From the NCBI RefSeq assembly GCF_018917435.1, contig NZ_JAHLOQ010000003.1:85092-149091 (forward strand): a stretch of DNA of 64,000 bases, in the 5' to 3' direction. The position numbers and the translations under genes were made by a program. Origin of the DNA: Intestinibacter bartlettii. GTDB lineage: Bacteria; Bacillota; Clostridia; Peptostreptococcales; Peptostreptococcaceae. The notes under the pieces are model-generated. The model was not told where the DNA came from. It ran no database searches and saw nothing but the letters and a program-made list of their open reading frames with translations. This document shows positions 17,033-26,608 of the stretch, in pieces (position 1 is the stretch's first letter; each line of letters opens with the position of its first letter).

Positions 17033-19453
17033 TTATTTTACAACTATATTTATTAATTTTTTAGGTATAGCTATAACTTTAACTACAGTTTTATCTCCTA
17101 TAGATGCTTGTACTTTATCATTTTCTAAAGCTACTTTTTCCATTTCTTCTTTAGTCATGTTTGCACCTACGCTTAATTTAGCTCTAACTTTACCGTTTAT
17201 TTGAACTACTACTTCTACTTCGTCTTTTACTAAAGCAGATTCATCAAATTGTGGCCAGCTTATATCAAATATACTTCCTTCTTTACCTATCATTTGCCAT
17301 AATTCTTCACCTACATGTGGTGTGAATGGAGCAAGTATAGTTACTATAGTTTCGATACCTTCTTTGATTATTCCATCATTTCTAGTATCTAATTCTTTAT
17401 ATTTGTACATTTCATTTATTAATTCCATTAATGATGCTATAGCTGTGTTAAATCCAAATTTGAAGCTTAAGTCATCTGTAACTTTTTTAAGTGTTGAATG
17501 TATAGTAAATCTCATAGCTTTATCTTCTTTAGTTGCTACATTTACTTTTGCATCTGATTTAGCTATATCTTTTAATTCATCTACTAATCTATAAACTCTG
17601 TTTAAGAATCTGAAGCATCCTTCAACACCTTGTTCAGACCAATCTAAGTCTCTTTCTGGTGGAGCTGCGAATAATACGAATAATCTAGCAGTATCAGCAC
17701 CGTATTTGTCTATTATTTCAATAGGTGATACTGTATTACCTTTAGATTTACTCATTTTGCTACCATCCATTAATACCATACCTTGAGTAAGTAAGTTTTT
17801 GAATGGTTCGTCGAAGTCTACCATACCAACTTTCTTTAATGCTTTAACGAAGAATCTAGCGTAAAGTAAGTGCATTATAGCATGTTCTACACCACCGATA
17901 TATTGATCAACTGGCATCCATTTGTTTACTACTTCTGAATCGAACATTGCTTCTTGGTTTTTGTTGTCTATATATCTTAAGAAATACCAAGATGAGTCAA
18001 CGAATGTATCCATTGTATCTACATCTCTAGTCGCATGTTTACCACATTTTGGACAAGTAGTATTTACGAAAGTTTTTGAAGTTGTAAGTGGAGATTCACC
18101 TTTTCCTGTAAATTCAACATCTGTTGGAAGTAATACTGGTAAATCTTTTTTGTCTACTGGTACTATACCGCAGTCTTCACAGTAAACAACTGGTATTGGA
18201 ACTCCCCAATATCTTTGTCTTGATAATAACCAGTCTCTAAGTCTGTAGTTAACAGTCTTTTTACCTCTTCCTTCTTTAGCTAATTTTTCAGTTATTTTAT
18301 CTTGAGCTTCTGTAGCATCCATTCCATTGAATTCTTCAGAATTTATCATTTTACCGTCTTCATCTATAACGTCTATTATTTCTATTCCGTATTTTGTAGC
18401 AAATTCTTTATCTCTATCGTCATGTGCTGGAACACCCATTATTGCACCAGTACCATAATCCATTAAGATATAGTTTGCTATCCATAGAGGAACTTTTCTT
18501 CCTGTTATAGGATTTATTACGTATTTTCCTATGAACATACCTTCTTTTTCTGTATCAGTAGAAGTTCTTTCTATTTCAGTTTGAGTATGCATTTTTTGTA
18601 CGAATTTATCTACATCAGCTTCGTATTCAGTTCCAGCTACTAATTCTTTAACTAGTGGATTTTCTGGAGCTAATGCCATGAAAGTTGTTCCATAAACTGT
18701 ATCAGGTCTAGTAGTATAAACGATCATTTGGTCATCTGATCCATCTATATCGAATACTATTTCAGCACCATGAGATTTTCCTATCCAGTTTTTTTGCATT
18801 GTTTTAACTTTTTCTGGCCATCCTTCTAATTTGTCTAAATCATTTAATAATTCTTCAGCAAATTCAGTAGTTTTGAAATACCATTGTTCTAATTCTTTTT
18901 TAACAACTACAGCATCACATCTTTCACATTGTCCACCAACAACTTGTTCATTTGCAAGAACAGTCTCACAAGATGGACACCAGTTTACGAAAGATTTTTT
19001 CTTATATGCAAGACCTGCTTCTAAGAATTTTAAGAATATTTCTTGTGTAAATTTGTAGTAATCAGGATTAGAAGTTGCTAATTCTCTTTCCCAATCATAA
19101 CTTAAACCTAATAATTTTAATTGGTTTTTCATGTCATCTATGTTTTCATAAGTCCATTTTGCTGGATGTATTCCATGTTTTATAGCAGCATTTTCTGCTG
19201 GAAGACCAAATGAATCCCATCCCATTGGATGTAGAACATTATATCCTTCCATTTTTTTAAATCTTGCTACAACGTCACCTATTGAATAGTTTCTAACGTG
19301 ACCCATATGTATTTTTCCTGATGGGTAAGGGAACATCTCTAATGTATAGTATAATGGTTTTGATGTATCTCTTGTATCAGTTTTATATTGGTTTGTTTCT
19401 TCCCATTTGTGTTGCCACTTAGTTTCAACGTCTTTAAAATTGTAAACGCTCAT
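17033..19453 (-). CDS. leuS: Leucyl-tRNA synthetase
   Basis: 806 residues, the normal length for bacterial LeuRS. The class I signature appears as HMGH (in [13 protein letters not shown]) and the second as KMSKS ([11 protein letters not shown]). Zinc-binding cysteine pairs CPSC and CERC, the CP1 editing domain ([20 protein letters not shown]) and the anticodon-binding C-terminus are all present. It charges tRNA-Leu with leucine and edits mischarged products. A T-box leader upstream ties expression to the level of uncharged tRNA-Leu. It has its own terminator. Confidence 0.97.
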   Translation of the reverse strand: MSVYNFKDVETKWQHKWEETNQYKTDTRDTSKPLYYTLEMFPYPSGKIHMGHVRNYSIGDVVARFKKMEGYNVLHPMGWDSFGLPAENAAIKHGIHPAKWTYENIDDMKNQLKLLGLSYDWERELATSNPDYYKFTQEIFLKFLEAGLAYKKKSFVNWCPSCETVLANEQVVGGQCERCDAVVVKKELEQWYFKTTEFAEELLNDLDKLEGWPEKVKTMQKNWIGKSHGAEIVFDIDGSDDQMIVYTTRPDTVYGTTFMALAPENPLVKELVAGTEYEADVDKFVQKMHTQTEIERTSTDTEKEGMFIGKYVINPITGRKVPLWIANYILMDYGTGAIMGVPAHDDRDKEFATKYGIEIIDVIDEDGKMINSEEFNGMDATEAQDKITEKLAKEGRGKKTVNYRLRDWLLSRQRYWGVPIPVVYCEDCGIVPVDKKDLPVLLPTDVEFTGKGESPLTTSKTFVNTTCPKCGKHATRDVDTMDTFVDSSWYFLRYIDNKNQEAMFDSEVVNKWMPVDQYIGGVEHAIMHLLYARFFVKALKKVGMVDFDEPFKNLLTQGMVLMDGSKMSKSKGNTVSPIEIIDKYGADTARLFVLFAAPPERDLDWSEQGVEGCFRFLNRVYRLVDELKDIAKSDAKVNVATKEDKAMRFTIHSTLKKVTDDLSFKFGFNTAIASLMELINEMYKYKELDTRNDGIIKEGIETIVTILAPFTPHVGEELWQMIGKEGSIFDISWPQFDESALVKDEVEVVVQINGKVRAKLSVGANMTKEEMEKVALENDKVQASIGDKTVVKVIAIPKKLINIVVK

Positions 19454-19523
19454 TATGTTACCTCCTAATTCTGATTATGTTTAATAAATATAATTGTTAT
19501 TATTTCTAATTTATATAAATAAA

Positions 19524-19735
19524 AAAATCCTCACCCCTAAACAGAATTTGTTTAGGGACGAGGATATATTATTCTTCGCGGTACCACCCTAATTAGCCTA
19601 TAAAAAGACTCACTTAGATAGTCTTTAAGCCAACTACGGCCAAATAATTTAATACTAACAAGTTCGGAAATATTATTTAACTAATTCACACCTACCATTA
19701 GCTCTCTGAATAAATCTTATTACCTACTACTTTAG
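19524..19735 (-). ncRNA. T-box leader of leuS
   Basis: The minus-strand leader contains the invariant T-box segment AGGGTGGTACCGCG (plus 19576-19589), the AGAGAG stem I motif, and a terminator whose arms (CCTAAAC / GTTTAGG, extended by TCCTC / GAGGA) end in seven T at plus 19524-19530. Uncharged tRNA pairing with the TGGT bulge would favour the antiterminator. A leucine specifier codon, CTT or TTG, can be read in GAACTTGTT near plus 19656-19664, but the exact triplet is not certain without folding. Confidence 0.93.
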
Positions 19736-19807
19736 TTTATTTGATAAAATTTTCAGTTTATACGCAAAATTTTTAAATTTTCGCTATAATTCAATATATT
19801 ATCATTT

Positions 19808-20158
19808 TTAGTTTAATGTGTCAACATCTACGTATGGAGCATCTTTCCATAATTTTTCTAGGTTGTAGAACTCTCTGTTTTCTTCGTCAAATACATGAAC
19901 TATTATATCACCGTAATCAAGTAATATCCAAGTTTGTGTATCATATCCTTCTTTAGCTCTTGGCTCTATACCTTCTGCTGTAAATGCATCTTGTACACTA
20001 TCAGCTATTGCTTTAACTTGTCTTGATGAAGAAGCAGTAGCTATTATAAAATAATCACAAAGACTAGAAACTTTTCCTATATTAATTATAGATATATCTT
20101 GGCCTAATTTATCGTCAATTGCATCGTACGCAACTTTTACCATTTGTTCAACTGTCAT
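19808..20158 (-). CDS. rsfS: Ribosomal silencing factor RsfS
   Basis: 116 residues with the RsfS/Iojap pattern: DYFIIATASSSRQVKAIADSV, GYDTQTWILLDYGDIIVHVF and FYNLEKLWKDAP. The protein binds L14 on the 50S subunit and blocks subunit joining under starvation. It follows yqeK and nadD on the same strand (gap 113 bases), the usual nadD-yqeK-rsfS order in Firmicutes. Confidence 0.95.
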   Translation of the reverse strand: MTVEQMVKVAYDAIDDKLGQDISIINIGKVSSLCDYFIIATASSSRQVKAIADSVQDAFTAEGIEPRAKEGYDTQTWILLDYGDIIVHVFDEENREFYNLEKLWKDAPYVDVDTLN

Positions 20159-20271
20159 TTATTTACCTCACTTTCAAAAAAATTGTTTTTATATCTATAA
20201 TGTATATTTCATACACTATAAAACAACATATTCATCTATTATATCATATATTTAGACTTGAACCAACAAAT

Positions 20272-20865
20272 TTAAATATTTTCTTGCATAAGATAATTTC
20301 TAGCTCTTACACTTCTTGGATGAATTAATTGATTGTTTTCTATTACAAATTTTATTGTATTGTTGAATGAAGTAATTAATGCCTTGTCTAGCTGTCCACT
20401 AAATGATAGATTTCTAAGTTCGTCTACTCCTGGAAAATCTCGGCCTTCTTCTATCATATCTGCCATAAATATTATCTTCTCTAGTATAGACATATTCTCC
20501 CTTCCTGTTGTGTGATATCTTACTGCATTTATTATATCCATATCTTGTATATTAAATACATCTTGAATTACAAAAGATCCTATAACACTGTGGGATAATG
20601 CTATATTGTCTATTTCTAGTGGGTCTAATTCTATATTGTATTTTTTGACATAAGAATCTATTTGTTCTTTTGTAAAATATTTTGCGCAATCATGTACGAG
20701 TCCTGCTAGATAAGCCTTTTCCTTGTCACAACCATATATTTCACTTAGCTTCACTGCACAATTTGCCACGTTTATTGAATGTGTCAATCTATTAGGTTTA
20801 AGCATTGTATTTAATTTTTCTATTATTTTTTCTGTATCTATATTATGTATATCCAAACTATTCAT
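20272..20865 (-). CDS. yqeK: HD domain hydrolase YqeK (symmetrical Ap4A hydrolase family)
   Basis: 197 residues from the start at 20865. The HD domain shows RLTHSINVANCAVKLSEIYG, the metal site AGLVHDCAKYF and ALSHSVIG, with RYHTTG and FMADMIEEGRDFPG. YqeK proteins of Firmicutes hydrolyse diadenosine tetraphosphate to ADP. The start at 20865 is preferred: it overlaps the end of nadD by eight bases with GGAG upstream, whereas a start at 20892 has no ribosome site. Translation is probably coupled to nadD. Confidence 0.92.
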   Translation of the reverse strand: MNSLDIHNIDTEKIIEKLNTMLKPNRLTHSINVANCAVKLSEIYGCDKEKAYLAGLVHDCAKYFTKEQIDSYVKKYNIELDPLEIDNIALSHSVIGSFVIQDVFNIQDMDIINAVRYHTTGRENMSILEKIIFMADMIEEGRDFPGVDELRNLSFSGQLDKALITSFNNTIKFVIENNQLIHPRSVRARNYLMQENI

Positions 20866-21547
20866 CTCCAACCCCGTATAAATTTTTTTCATATATGTAT
20901 TTTTCTACATTTTCAGGAATTAAATATCTTACTGAATTTCCTCTTTTTAATTGGTCTCTTATATATGTAGATGAAATATCTAAAGACGGAACATATACGC
21001 TTATTATATTAGCATTATATTTCCTTTCAAGTTTTTCTATTTGATCTTGAGCTCTAAGCAAACTTATTCCTGGTCTTGTTGCAGCTATAAAAGTAGCTAG
21101 TTTAAAGTTTTCTTCTACGTCTTTCCATTCTTCTATATCGCATATTGCATCCGCTCCTGTTATAAAGAAAAATTGTGCTCCCGGATAATTTTTATTTAAA
21201 TGTCTTAGTGTATCTACTGTATATGTTTTTCCCTTTTTCTCCATTTCAGTATTAAAAGCTATAAAATCCATATTTTTAGCAATTGCCAATAATACCATAT
21301 TATATCTATCGTATTTGTTAGTAATATTCCATAATTTATGTGGCGGATCCCCAGATGGTATGAATATAATCTTGTCTAATTTATATTTACATCTAATAAA
21401 TTCCGCAGTTGCTAGATGAGCATAATGTATTGGGTCAAAGGTTCCTCCTAAAACCCCTACTTTAAGTCCATCGCAATTATTTTCAAAATCCGCTATCTTA
21501 TCATTATTGTAAAATTTAGATTCGATAACTAAATCATAAATACTCAT
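20858..21547 (-). CDS. nadD: Nicotinate-nucleotide adenylyltransferase
   Basis: 229 residues. The nucleotidyltransferase motif GGTFDPIHYAHL (residues about 34-45) and the C-terminal DISSTYIRDQL are diagnostic. It adenylates nicotinate mononucleotide in NAD synthesis. About 28 extra residues precede the usual N-terminus; the start at 21547 has a strong AAGGAGAG site, so the extension looks real. First gene of the nadD-yqeK-rsfS operon, divergent from recX. Confidence 0.94.
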   Translation of the reverse strand: MSIYDLVIESKFYNNDKIADFENNCDGLKVGVLGGTFDPIHYAHLATAEFIRCKYKLDKIIFIPSGDPPHKLWNITNKYDRYNMVLLAIAKNMDFIAFNTEMEKKGKTYTVDTLRHLNKNYPGAQFFFITGADAICDIEEWKDVEENFKLATFIAATRPGISLLRAQDQIEKLERKYNANIISVYVPSLDISSTYIRDQLKRGNSVRYLIPENVEKYIYEKNLYGVGDE

Positions 21548-21720
21548 TAATACTCTCCTTTTTTTACAAATATAATAGTATTATATCATTTTTAATTATA
21601 TAGGGTACAAAAATCTTTATTATCTTACTTTTTCCTATGTTATTATGTAAAATCATTGTTTTTTGTCAATAATCTTATGTAGTATAATATAAATATTAAC
21701 AAAAAATAAGGAGAATAAAC

Positions 21721-22389
21721 ATGGGAATTATAACAAAAATAGAATCTCAAAAAAAACGAGATGATAGAGTTAATATATATGTAGATGAAAAATTCTTTAT
21801 GGCAATTTATAAGGAACTTGTATTTACTTTTAATTTAAAAAAAGGACAAGAAATAGATCCTAATTATTTAAAAAGTATCTTAGACGATGAAATGTATATG
21901 AAAGCTAAAAATGATGAAATGTATATGAAAGCTAAAAATAAGGCATTGTCAATCCTTTCAAAAGCCAGTCAATCTGAAAAACAAATAAAACAAAAATTAG
22001 CTAAAGATTATGAAGAAGATACAATAGATAGAGTTATAGAATTTTTACAAAAATATAAATTTGTGGATGACGAAGATTTAGCAAGCAGAATAGTAAATAC
22101 TAACGTAAACTTAAATAAATATGGTAAAAATAAAATAAAACAAAATTTATACAACAAAGGTATAGATAAAAGTATTATAGAAAATGCAATAGATGAAATA
22201 GATACCGATAAGGAATTTGAAAATGCATTTTATTTAGGAAAAAAGAGATACGAAAGATTAAAAAATGAAGACCAACGAAAAGCATATCAAAAAATAGGGA
22301 ATCATTTAGCTTATAAAGGTTTTAATTATGATATAATAAAAAAAGTATTAAATAAATTATTTAATGATATGGATGAATATTCTTGTTAA
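21721..22389 (+). CDS. recX: Regulatory protein RecX
   Basis: 222 residues. Three RecX helical repeats are visible (AKNKALSILSKASQSEKQIKQKL, then VDDEDLASRIVNTNVNLNKYGKNKIKQNLYNKG, then the C-terminal third). RecX modulates RecA filaments. An exact 9-residue tandem repeat, DEMYMKAKN twice, lies at about residues 56-73, caused by a perfect 27-bp duplication at 21886-21939. The ribosome site AAGGAGAA precedes ATG. A 28-codon membrane peptide gene follows at 20 bases. Confidence 0.92.
   Translation: MGIITKIESQKKRDDRVNIYVDEKFFMAIYKELVFTFNLKKGQEIDPNYLKSILDDEMYMKAKNDEMYMKAKNKALSILSKASQSEKQIKQKLAKDYEEDTIDRVIEFLQKYKFVDDEDLASRIVNTNVNLNKYGKNKIKQNLYNKGIDKSIIENAIDEIDTDKEFENAFYLGKKRYERLKNEDQRKAYQKIGNHLAYKGFNYDIIKKVLNKLFNDMDEYSC
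21886..21939 (+). repeat. Perfect 27-bp tandem duplication inside recX
   Basis: The unit at 21886-21912 is repeated exactly at 21913-21939, keeping frame and adding nine residues (DEMYMKAKN). It sits at the N-domain / first repeat junction. Confidence 0.95.
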
Positions 22390-22408
22390 TTATAATTGGA
22401 GGTAAGGT

Positions 22409-22495
22409 ATGGCAAAGATAGCTATAGCAGTTTTCTGTGTAATTCTTGGTGTTTACAATATTAGAAATTTATATAAACAAGATAGAATGAAATAA
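22409..22495 (+). CDS. Small membrane peptide (28 residues), unknown
   Basis: A 28-codon frame (ATG 22409, TAA 22493-22495) behind an excellent TGGAGGTAAGG ribosome site and directly before a strong terminator. It starts with one hydrophobic helix (residues 3-17, IAIAVFCVILGVYNI) and ends with a basic tail (NLYKQDRMK). It lies 20 bases after recX and is almost certainly in the same transcript. No homology is recognised; the ribosome site and terminator make it a credible small protein. Confidence 0.65.
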   Translation: MAKIAIAVFCVILGVYNIRNLYKQDRMK

Positions 22496-22497
22496 TT

Positions 22498-22525
22498 AAA
22501 GGAGGCTTAATATGCCTCCTTTTTA
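22498..22525 (+). terminator. Terminator after recX and the small peptide gene
   Basis: AAAGGAGGC / GCCTCCTTT with a 7-base loop and a T run. Confidence 0.88.
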
Positions 22526-22572
22526 ATATCTTTATAAATTTTTTAAATATGTATCTTTTAATTTAATTCATA

Positions 22573-23097
22573 TTATTTTATATATCTCTTTAATGCTTTT
22601 GCTACAGGAACCCCAATTACTAATCCAACTACTATTTGAGTTATGTTACCTGGTATTGACATAACTGGTGATACCCAGTTTCCATATAAAATACCTTCTG
22701 TTATATAGTAACCAATTATCATCCATATACCTGATACTAATATACCTGCTATATTTACAACCATACTGTTTCCATTTCTACCATTAGACCAAGCAATTTT
22801 TCCTATTATATATCCCATAATTCCTCTTACTACAAATGTAAATGGAGCCCACATTGCCCATTCTGATAATAAATCGAATAAGCCCATTCCAAATGCCCCT
22901 GCTGCTGCTCCTTTTTTAGGACCAAATACTATTGCTGAAATAAATAACATTGTATTACCTAGGTGAACTAATCCCCCAGATGCTGCTATAGGTAATCTAA
23001 TGTTTATAAATCTTGTTGCGATGTAAACTAACGCTATTAAAAGCGCTGTTTCTACTAAATCTTTAGTATTTACTTTTGTTTGTTGTATTTGTTGCAT
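22573..23097 (-). CDS. ECF transporter S component
   Basis: 174 residues with five or six membrane helices. The N-terminal tail is followed by the helix DLVETALLIALVYIATRFINI, then LVHLGNTMLFISAIVFGPKKGAAAGAFGMGLFDLL, a pattern of ECF-type vitamin-binding S components (DUF1393/ECF-ribofla-like group). It would work with a shared energising module encoded elsewhere. Its substrate is unknown. It lies 22 bases after an aminotransferase gene on the same strand, suggesting a substrate related to that enzyme or to its PLP cofactor. Confidence 0.82.
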   Translation of the reverse strand: MQQIQQTKVNTKDLVETALLIALVYIATRFINIRLPIAASGGLVHLGNTMLFISAIVFGPKKGAAAGAFGMGLFDLLSEWAMWAPFTFVVRGIMGYIIGKIAWSNGRNGNSMVVNIAGILVSGIWMIIGYYITEGILYGNWVSPVMSIPGNITQIVVGLVIGVPVAKALKRYIK

Positions 23098-23119
23098 TAT
23101 TTCTCCCCTTTTCTAATTT

Positions 23120-24274
23120 TTATGCATTATAATATTTATTAAATAATTCTACTAAATTTTTATCAGTCTTAAATCCTAAATCTTTAAGCCCTAAGTCTAA
23201 ATAATTAAGGACAGGTACTATAGCTTCATATTTTGCATTTTCACCCATATGCCCAATTCTTAGTATCTTTCCAGTATACTGAGCTAATGAAGTAGTCATA
23301 ATTAAATTGTATTTTTCTAATAGATGTTTTACTAAATTTCCTGCACCAATTTCTTCATCAATATCTACAACTGTTACTGTATTTGAATATCCATTTTCTA
23401 AGAATAAATTAAGACCATATTCTTTTACTGCTTGTCTTGTTGCATTTGCAACTTTTTCATGTCTACTATGTACATTTTCTAGACCTTCTTCTAGTATATT
23501 GTCAAGTGCTACATCAAGCCCCATAATATCACTTATTGGCATTGTATATGGGAACCATTTATCTCTATAGTAATTTTCCCATATTGTTAAATTGCAGTAA
23601 AATCCTGTTATAGGAGTTTTTCTATTTTTCATAACAGCTTTAGCATCTTCACTAACAGATACCATAGTAAGTCCTGTTGGTGCTGAGATTGCCTTTTGTG
23701 AACCTCCGCAAACTATATCCAATTGCCAATTATCTACTTCTATGTTTTCACCTACCATTGCAGCAACTGAATCTACAACTGTAAGTATGTTGTATTTTTT
23801 AAGTAATGGACATATTTTTGATAAATCATTTAAAACTCCAGTAGGTGTATCACAATGTACTACTGTAGCATATTTAAAATCATGATCTTCTTCTAAAAAC
23901 TTTTCTAATTTATCTACGTCTATCTCTTTATGATAGTCATCTGAAAAATAAACAACTTCTCCTCCGTACATCTTTACAAAATCATCAAATCCTTTACCAA
24001 AAATACCGTTATCTATTACTAAAACACGGTCTCCTTGTTCCGTAAGTGATGCACATGCTGCCTCTAATCCAAGTATTCCTTCCCCACTTAATATATACAC
24101 ATCATTTTTTGTTTTTAGTATTTTAGCCATTTTATCACAAGTATTTTTGTAAAACTCGCAAAAATCTACATCTACATCAGGATTTGTAGTTTTTTCAGCT
24201 CTTTTTAATCTTACATTTTCTCTAACCTCTGATGGCCCTGGTGTGTAAACTATTTTGTTATTCATTTTTTCCAT
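23120..24274 (-). CDS. Class V aminotransferase (PLP-dependent, alanine-glyoxylate/serine-pyruvate type)
   Basis: 384 residues. The PLP site is CGGSQKAISAPTG with K194, D168 in VVDSVAAM contacts the pyridine ring, and the N-terminal TPGPSEVRE is the family's substrate-loop signature. Members move amino groups between alanine, serine or 2-aminoethylphosphonate and glyoxylate or pyruvate; the exact substrate cannot be read. It is the first gene of a two-gene operon with an ECF S component. Repeats of GTATTG upstream may be an operator. Confidence 0.88.
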   Translation of the reverse strand: MEKMNNKIVYTPGPSEVRENVRLKRAEKTTNPDVDVDFCEFYKNTCDKMAKILKTKNDVYILSGEGILGLEAACASLTEQGDRVLVIDNGIFGKGFDDFVKMYGGEVVYFSDDYHKEIDVDKLEKFLEEDHDFKYATVVHCDTPTGVLNDLSKICPLLKKYNILTVVDSVAAMVGENIEVDNWQLDIVCGGSQKAISAPTGLTMVSVSEDAKAVMKNRKTPITGFYCNLTIWENYYRDKWFPYTMPISDIMGLDVALDNILEEGLENVHSRHEKVANATRQAVKEYGLNLFLENGYSNTVTVVDIDEEIGAGNLVKHLLEKYNLIMTTSLAQYTGKILRIGHMGENAKYEAIVPVLNYLDLGLKDLGFKTDKNLVELFNKYYNA

Positions 24275-24305
24275 ATTGTCACCCCTATATTTAATGTATA
24301 AATTT

Positions 24306-24393
24306 GTATTGTATTGTTTATAGTATTGAAAACGACAAACTTTTCACTATATTCATAGGATTATTATATATTATCTCTCCTTTATTTCAATAC
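24306..24393. promoter_or_regulatory. GTATTG repeats upstream of the aminotransferase operon
   Basis: GTATTG occurs at 24306, 24311 and 24323 in the same direction, with one inverted copy (CAATAC) at 24388-24393. The repeats lie 32-119 bases ahead of the minus-strand start and could bind a MocR/GntR-type regulator. This is a motif observation only. Confidence 0.35.
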
Positions 24394-24430
24394 ATTTTGG
24401 TACAAATTAGTAATTGTATGGGTTCAATTA

Positions 24431-24464
24431 AAAAGCTTATCCCCTAAAATAGAAAATAAGCTTT
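24431..24464 (-). terminator. Terminator after the DUF4846 lipoprotein gene
   Basis: AAAGCTTAT (24432-24440) and ATAAGCTTT (24456-24464); T-rich on the minus strand after the stem. Confidence 0.65.
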
Positions 24465-24485
24465 ACTAGTAAATATATTTAATTT

Positions 24486-25373
24486 TTAAAATCTTTTTAG
24501 TTGATTTTTTGTAAAAGTCCATTCAGGTGTATTTAAAGTTTCCCCAAAATCTAAACTATACCATGGACTTAAATTATCATCATTTGGATTTATTAGAAGT
24601 TGTGTTTGTTGTGCTGGCATATAGCTTTGAGCCAACATAAATATCTTCTCTCCTGTTTCTTTATTTTGAGCCATATCCACTACTATTGCGCAATGCCCTG
24701 GTGAACCACCTTTTATAAATACATCACCGATTTGCATATCGTCAATATCAACACTTTTTAATTCTTTGTCTAAAGATAGTGTTGAACTATATGCAAATAC
24801 TAAATCCATATAATCTCTAAAAGTAGCATATGTATTATCCGGCTCTGCGCCTTTATAATATGTACATGAATTTTGACCTATATTTATTCTATATCCTCTT
24901 CTCCATTTGCTATACTCTGCTTTAAATCCACCTACAAATTCAAAACTTATTTCATCATATCTTTTATTTTGATATAGATATTCTGCTCTTAAAAGCATTA
25001 CAGCATCCGCACATTGATGCAAATCTCTGTCTCCTATGTCCACATCAAAAACACTATCATATACATTAGGCTTGTCCTTAGTTTTTCCATCATAGTATTT
25101 AACTTTCTCACCGTATTTTTCTAATTTGCTATTTCTTAAAAATTCCCCAAAACTATTTTCCTCTGCACTAATTCTTTCATATCCCTTTGGCACATCATAT
25201 CTTTCTTTTATTGTATTTTTATCTTTATTTACTACAATTGTTTGATTCTTATCATTATTACCTATCGTACCTCTTTGGGTATTTGTACTTTTTTGATTTA
25301 CTTTGCTACTGCAACCACAGCACATAAATATAATTAGACATAGAATAGCACAAAAGATTTTAATTTTTTTCAT
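24486..25373 (-). CDS. DUF4846 domain lipoprotein
   Basis: 295 residues. A signal sequence ends in a lipobox-like FMCCGC (lipidated cysteine about residue 20), followed by a polar linker and then the DUF4846 domain (PKGYERISAEENSFGEFLRN, LHQCADAVMLLRAEYLY, FVGGFKAEYSKWRRGYRI, GHCAIVVDMA). The function of the family is unknown; it is found as an envelope-attached protein. The gene is monocistronic and divergent from rnz. Confidence 0.85.
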   Translation of the reverse strand: MKKIKIFCAILCLIIFMCCGCSSKVNQKSTNTQRGTIGNNDKNQTIVVNKDKNTIKERYDVPKGYERISAEENSFGEFLRNSKLEKYGEKVKYYDGKTKDKPNVYDSVFDVDIGDRDLHQCADAVMLLRAEYLYQNKRYDEISFEFVGGFKAEYSKWRRGYRINIGQNSCTYYKGAEPDNTYATFRDYMDLVFAYSSTLSLDKELKSVDIDDMQIGDVFIKGGSPGHCAIVVDMAQNKETGEKIFMLAQSYMPAQQTQLLINPNDDNLSPWYSLDFGETLNTPEWTFTKNQLKRF

Positions 25374-25529
25374 AATATCTCCCCCTTATTTACTAATTTT
25401 ACATTAAACGGTTAAAATATAGTTAACCATTATATTTCAATATACTATTTTCATTTTTCTATGTTATAGTAAATTTATTACAATTTTTTTAATATAATCT
25501 TGCAAATATTAATTTAAAAGGAGATACAA

Positions 25530-26447
25530 ATGATTGATTTAACATTATTAGGCTGCGGTGGTAATGTACCAATGCCAAATAGATTTTTATCGTCCCTTTT
25601 TATAAACTACAGGGGATGTAAAATACTGATAGACTGTGGTGAAGGAACACAAGTTGCAATAAAAAAGAATAATTGTGGATTCAAAAATATAGATTTAATA
25701 CTTATAACCCATCTACATGGAGATCATATAATTGGATTAATTGGTCTTCTTCAAACTATGGGCAATAGCGGAAAAGTAGATGATTTAACGATAGTTGGCC
25801 CTGCTGGAATAATTGATGCTATGAATGCAATAAAAGTATTAGTAGAATACCTTCCATATAGAGTTTATGTAATTGAAAATCCAAAAGAAAAATTTAGTCT
25901 TGAACATAAAATTTTAAAAGATATTGAAATTTCAACAATTGACTTGGATCATTCAACTGAATGTATAGGATATAGCTTGTATTTTAAAAGAAAGGCCAAA
26001 TTCGATAGAGATAAGGCATTATCTAACGAAGTCCCACAAATTTTATGGAAAAAGCTCCAAGAAAATGATACTGTACTTTATGGTGACAAAACTTATTATT
26101 CAGATATGGTCTTAGGCGATGGGCGAAGAGGGATTAAATTAAGTTTTATAACAGATACTCGACCTACTTTTGAAATTCCACAATTTATATATGGAAGTGA
26201 TTTATTCGTATGTGAAGGTATGTATGGAGATGATTTAGATATATCAAAAGCCGTTAAAAATAAACATATGACATTTAGAGAGGCTGCAAGTCTTGCTAAC
26301 GCAGGAAATGTAGATAAACTACTTTTAACACATTTTAGTCCTTCTATAGAAGAGCCCAAAGACTTTATTGAGAATGCGACTAACCTTTTCAATGAAACTA
26401 TTATAGGAGAAGACGGTTTAACTCTAAATCTATCTTATAAAGATTGA
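25530..26447 (+). CDS. rnz: Ribonuclease Z (tRNA 3' endonuclease)
   Basis: 305 residues with the metallo-beta-lactamase motif THLHGDHIIGL (HLHGDH at 61-66) and the later LDHSTECIGY, VCEGMYGDD, KHMTFREAA and LTHFSP motifs, all typical of RNase Z. It cuts precursor tRNAs 3' of the discriminator base where CCA is not encoded. Good AAAGGAG ribosome site; its transcript ends at a terminator shared with yhbY. Confidence 0.93.
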   Translation: MIDLTLLGCGGNVPMPNRFLSSLFINYRGCKILIDCGEGTQVAIKKNNCGFKNIDLILITHLHGDHIIGLIGLLQTMGNSGKVDDLTIVGPAGIIDAMNAIKVLVEYLPYRVYVIENPKEKFSLEHKILKDIEISTIDLDHSTECIGYSLYFKRKAKFDRDKALSNEVPQILWKKLQENDTVLYGDKTYYSDMVLGDGRRGIKLSFITDTRPTFEIPQFIYGSDLFVCEGMYGDDLDISKAVKNKHMTFREAASLANAGNVDKLLLTHFSPSIEEPKDFIENATNLFNETIIGEDGLTLNLSYKD

Positions 26448-26551
26448 TTTGTTTATAAATTAAAAAATTTGTCTTATTTTTAGAATTTATAAAGGAATTT
26501 TTGTATACATATCGAATTTTATAAGTATCCTTTACTATTTTAAAATTTAAT

Positions 26552-26600
26552 TCAAAAAAAGAATTGCCTAGTTTAAACTTTTAGCAATTCTTTTCTTTTT
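26552..26600. terminator. Bidirectional terminator (rnz / yhbY)
   Basis: AAAAGAATTGC (26557-26567) and GCAATTCTTTT (26584-26594) around a 16-base loop, with A and T tracts on the outer sides. Confidence 0.8.
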
Positions 26601-26608
26601 TATGTTAA

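Noticed and set aside
17322..19058. Three plus-strand frames opposite leuS
   Set aside because: Shadows of leuS with no ribosome sites.
20866..20892. Extended start for yqeK
   Set aside because: No ribosome site; the start at 20865 with nadD overlap is better supported.
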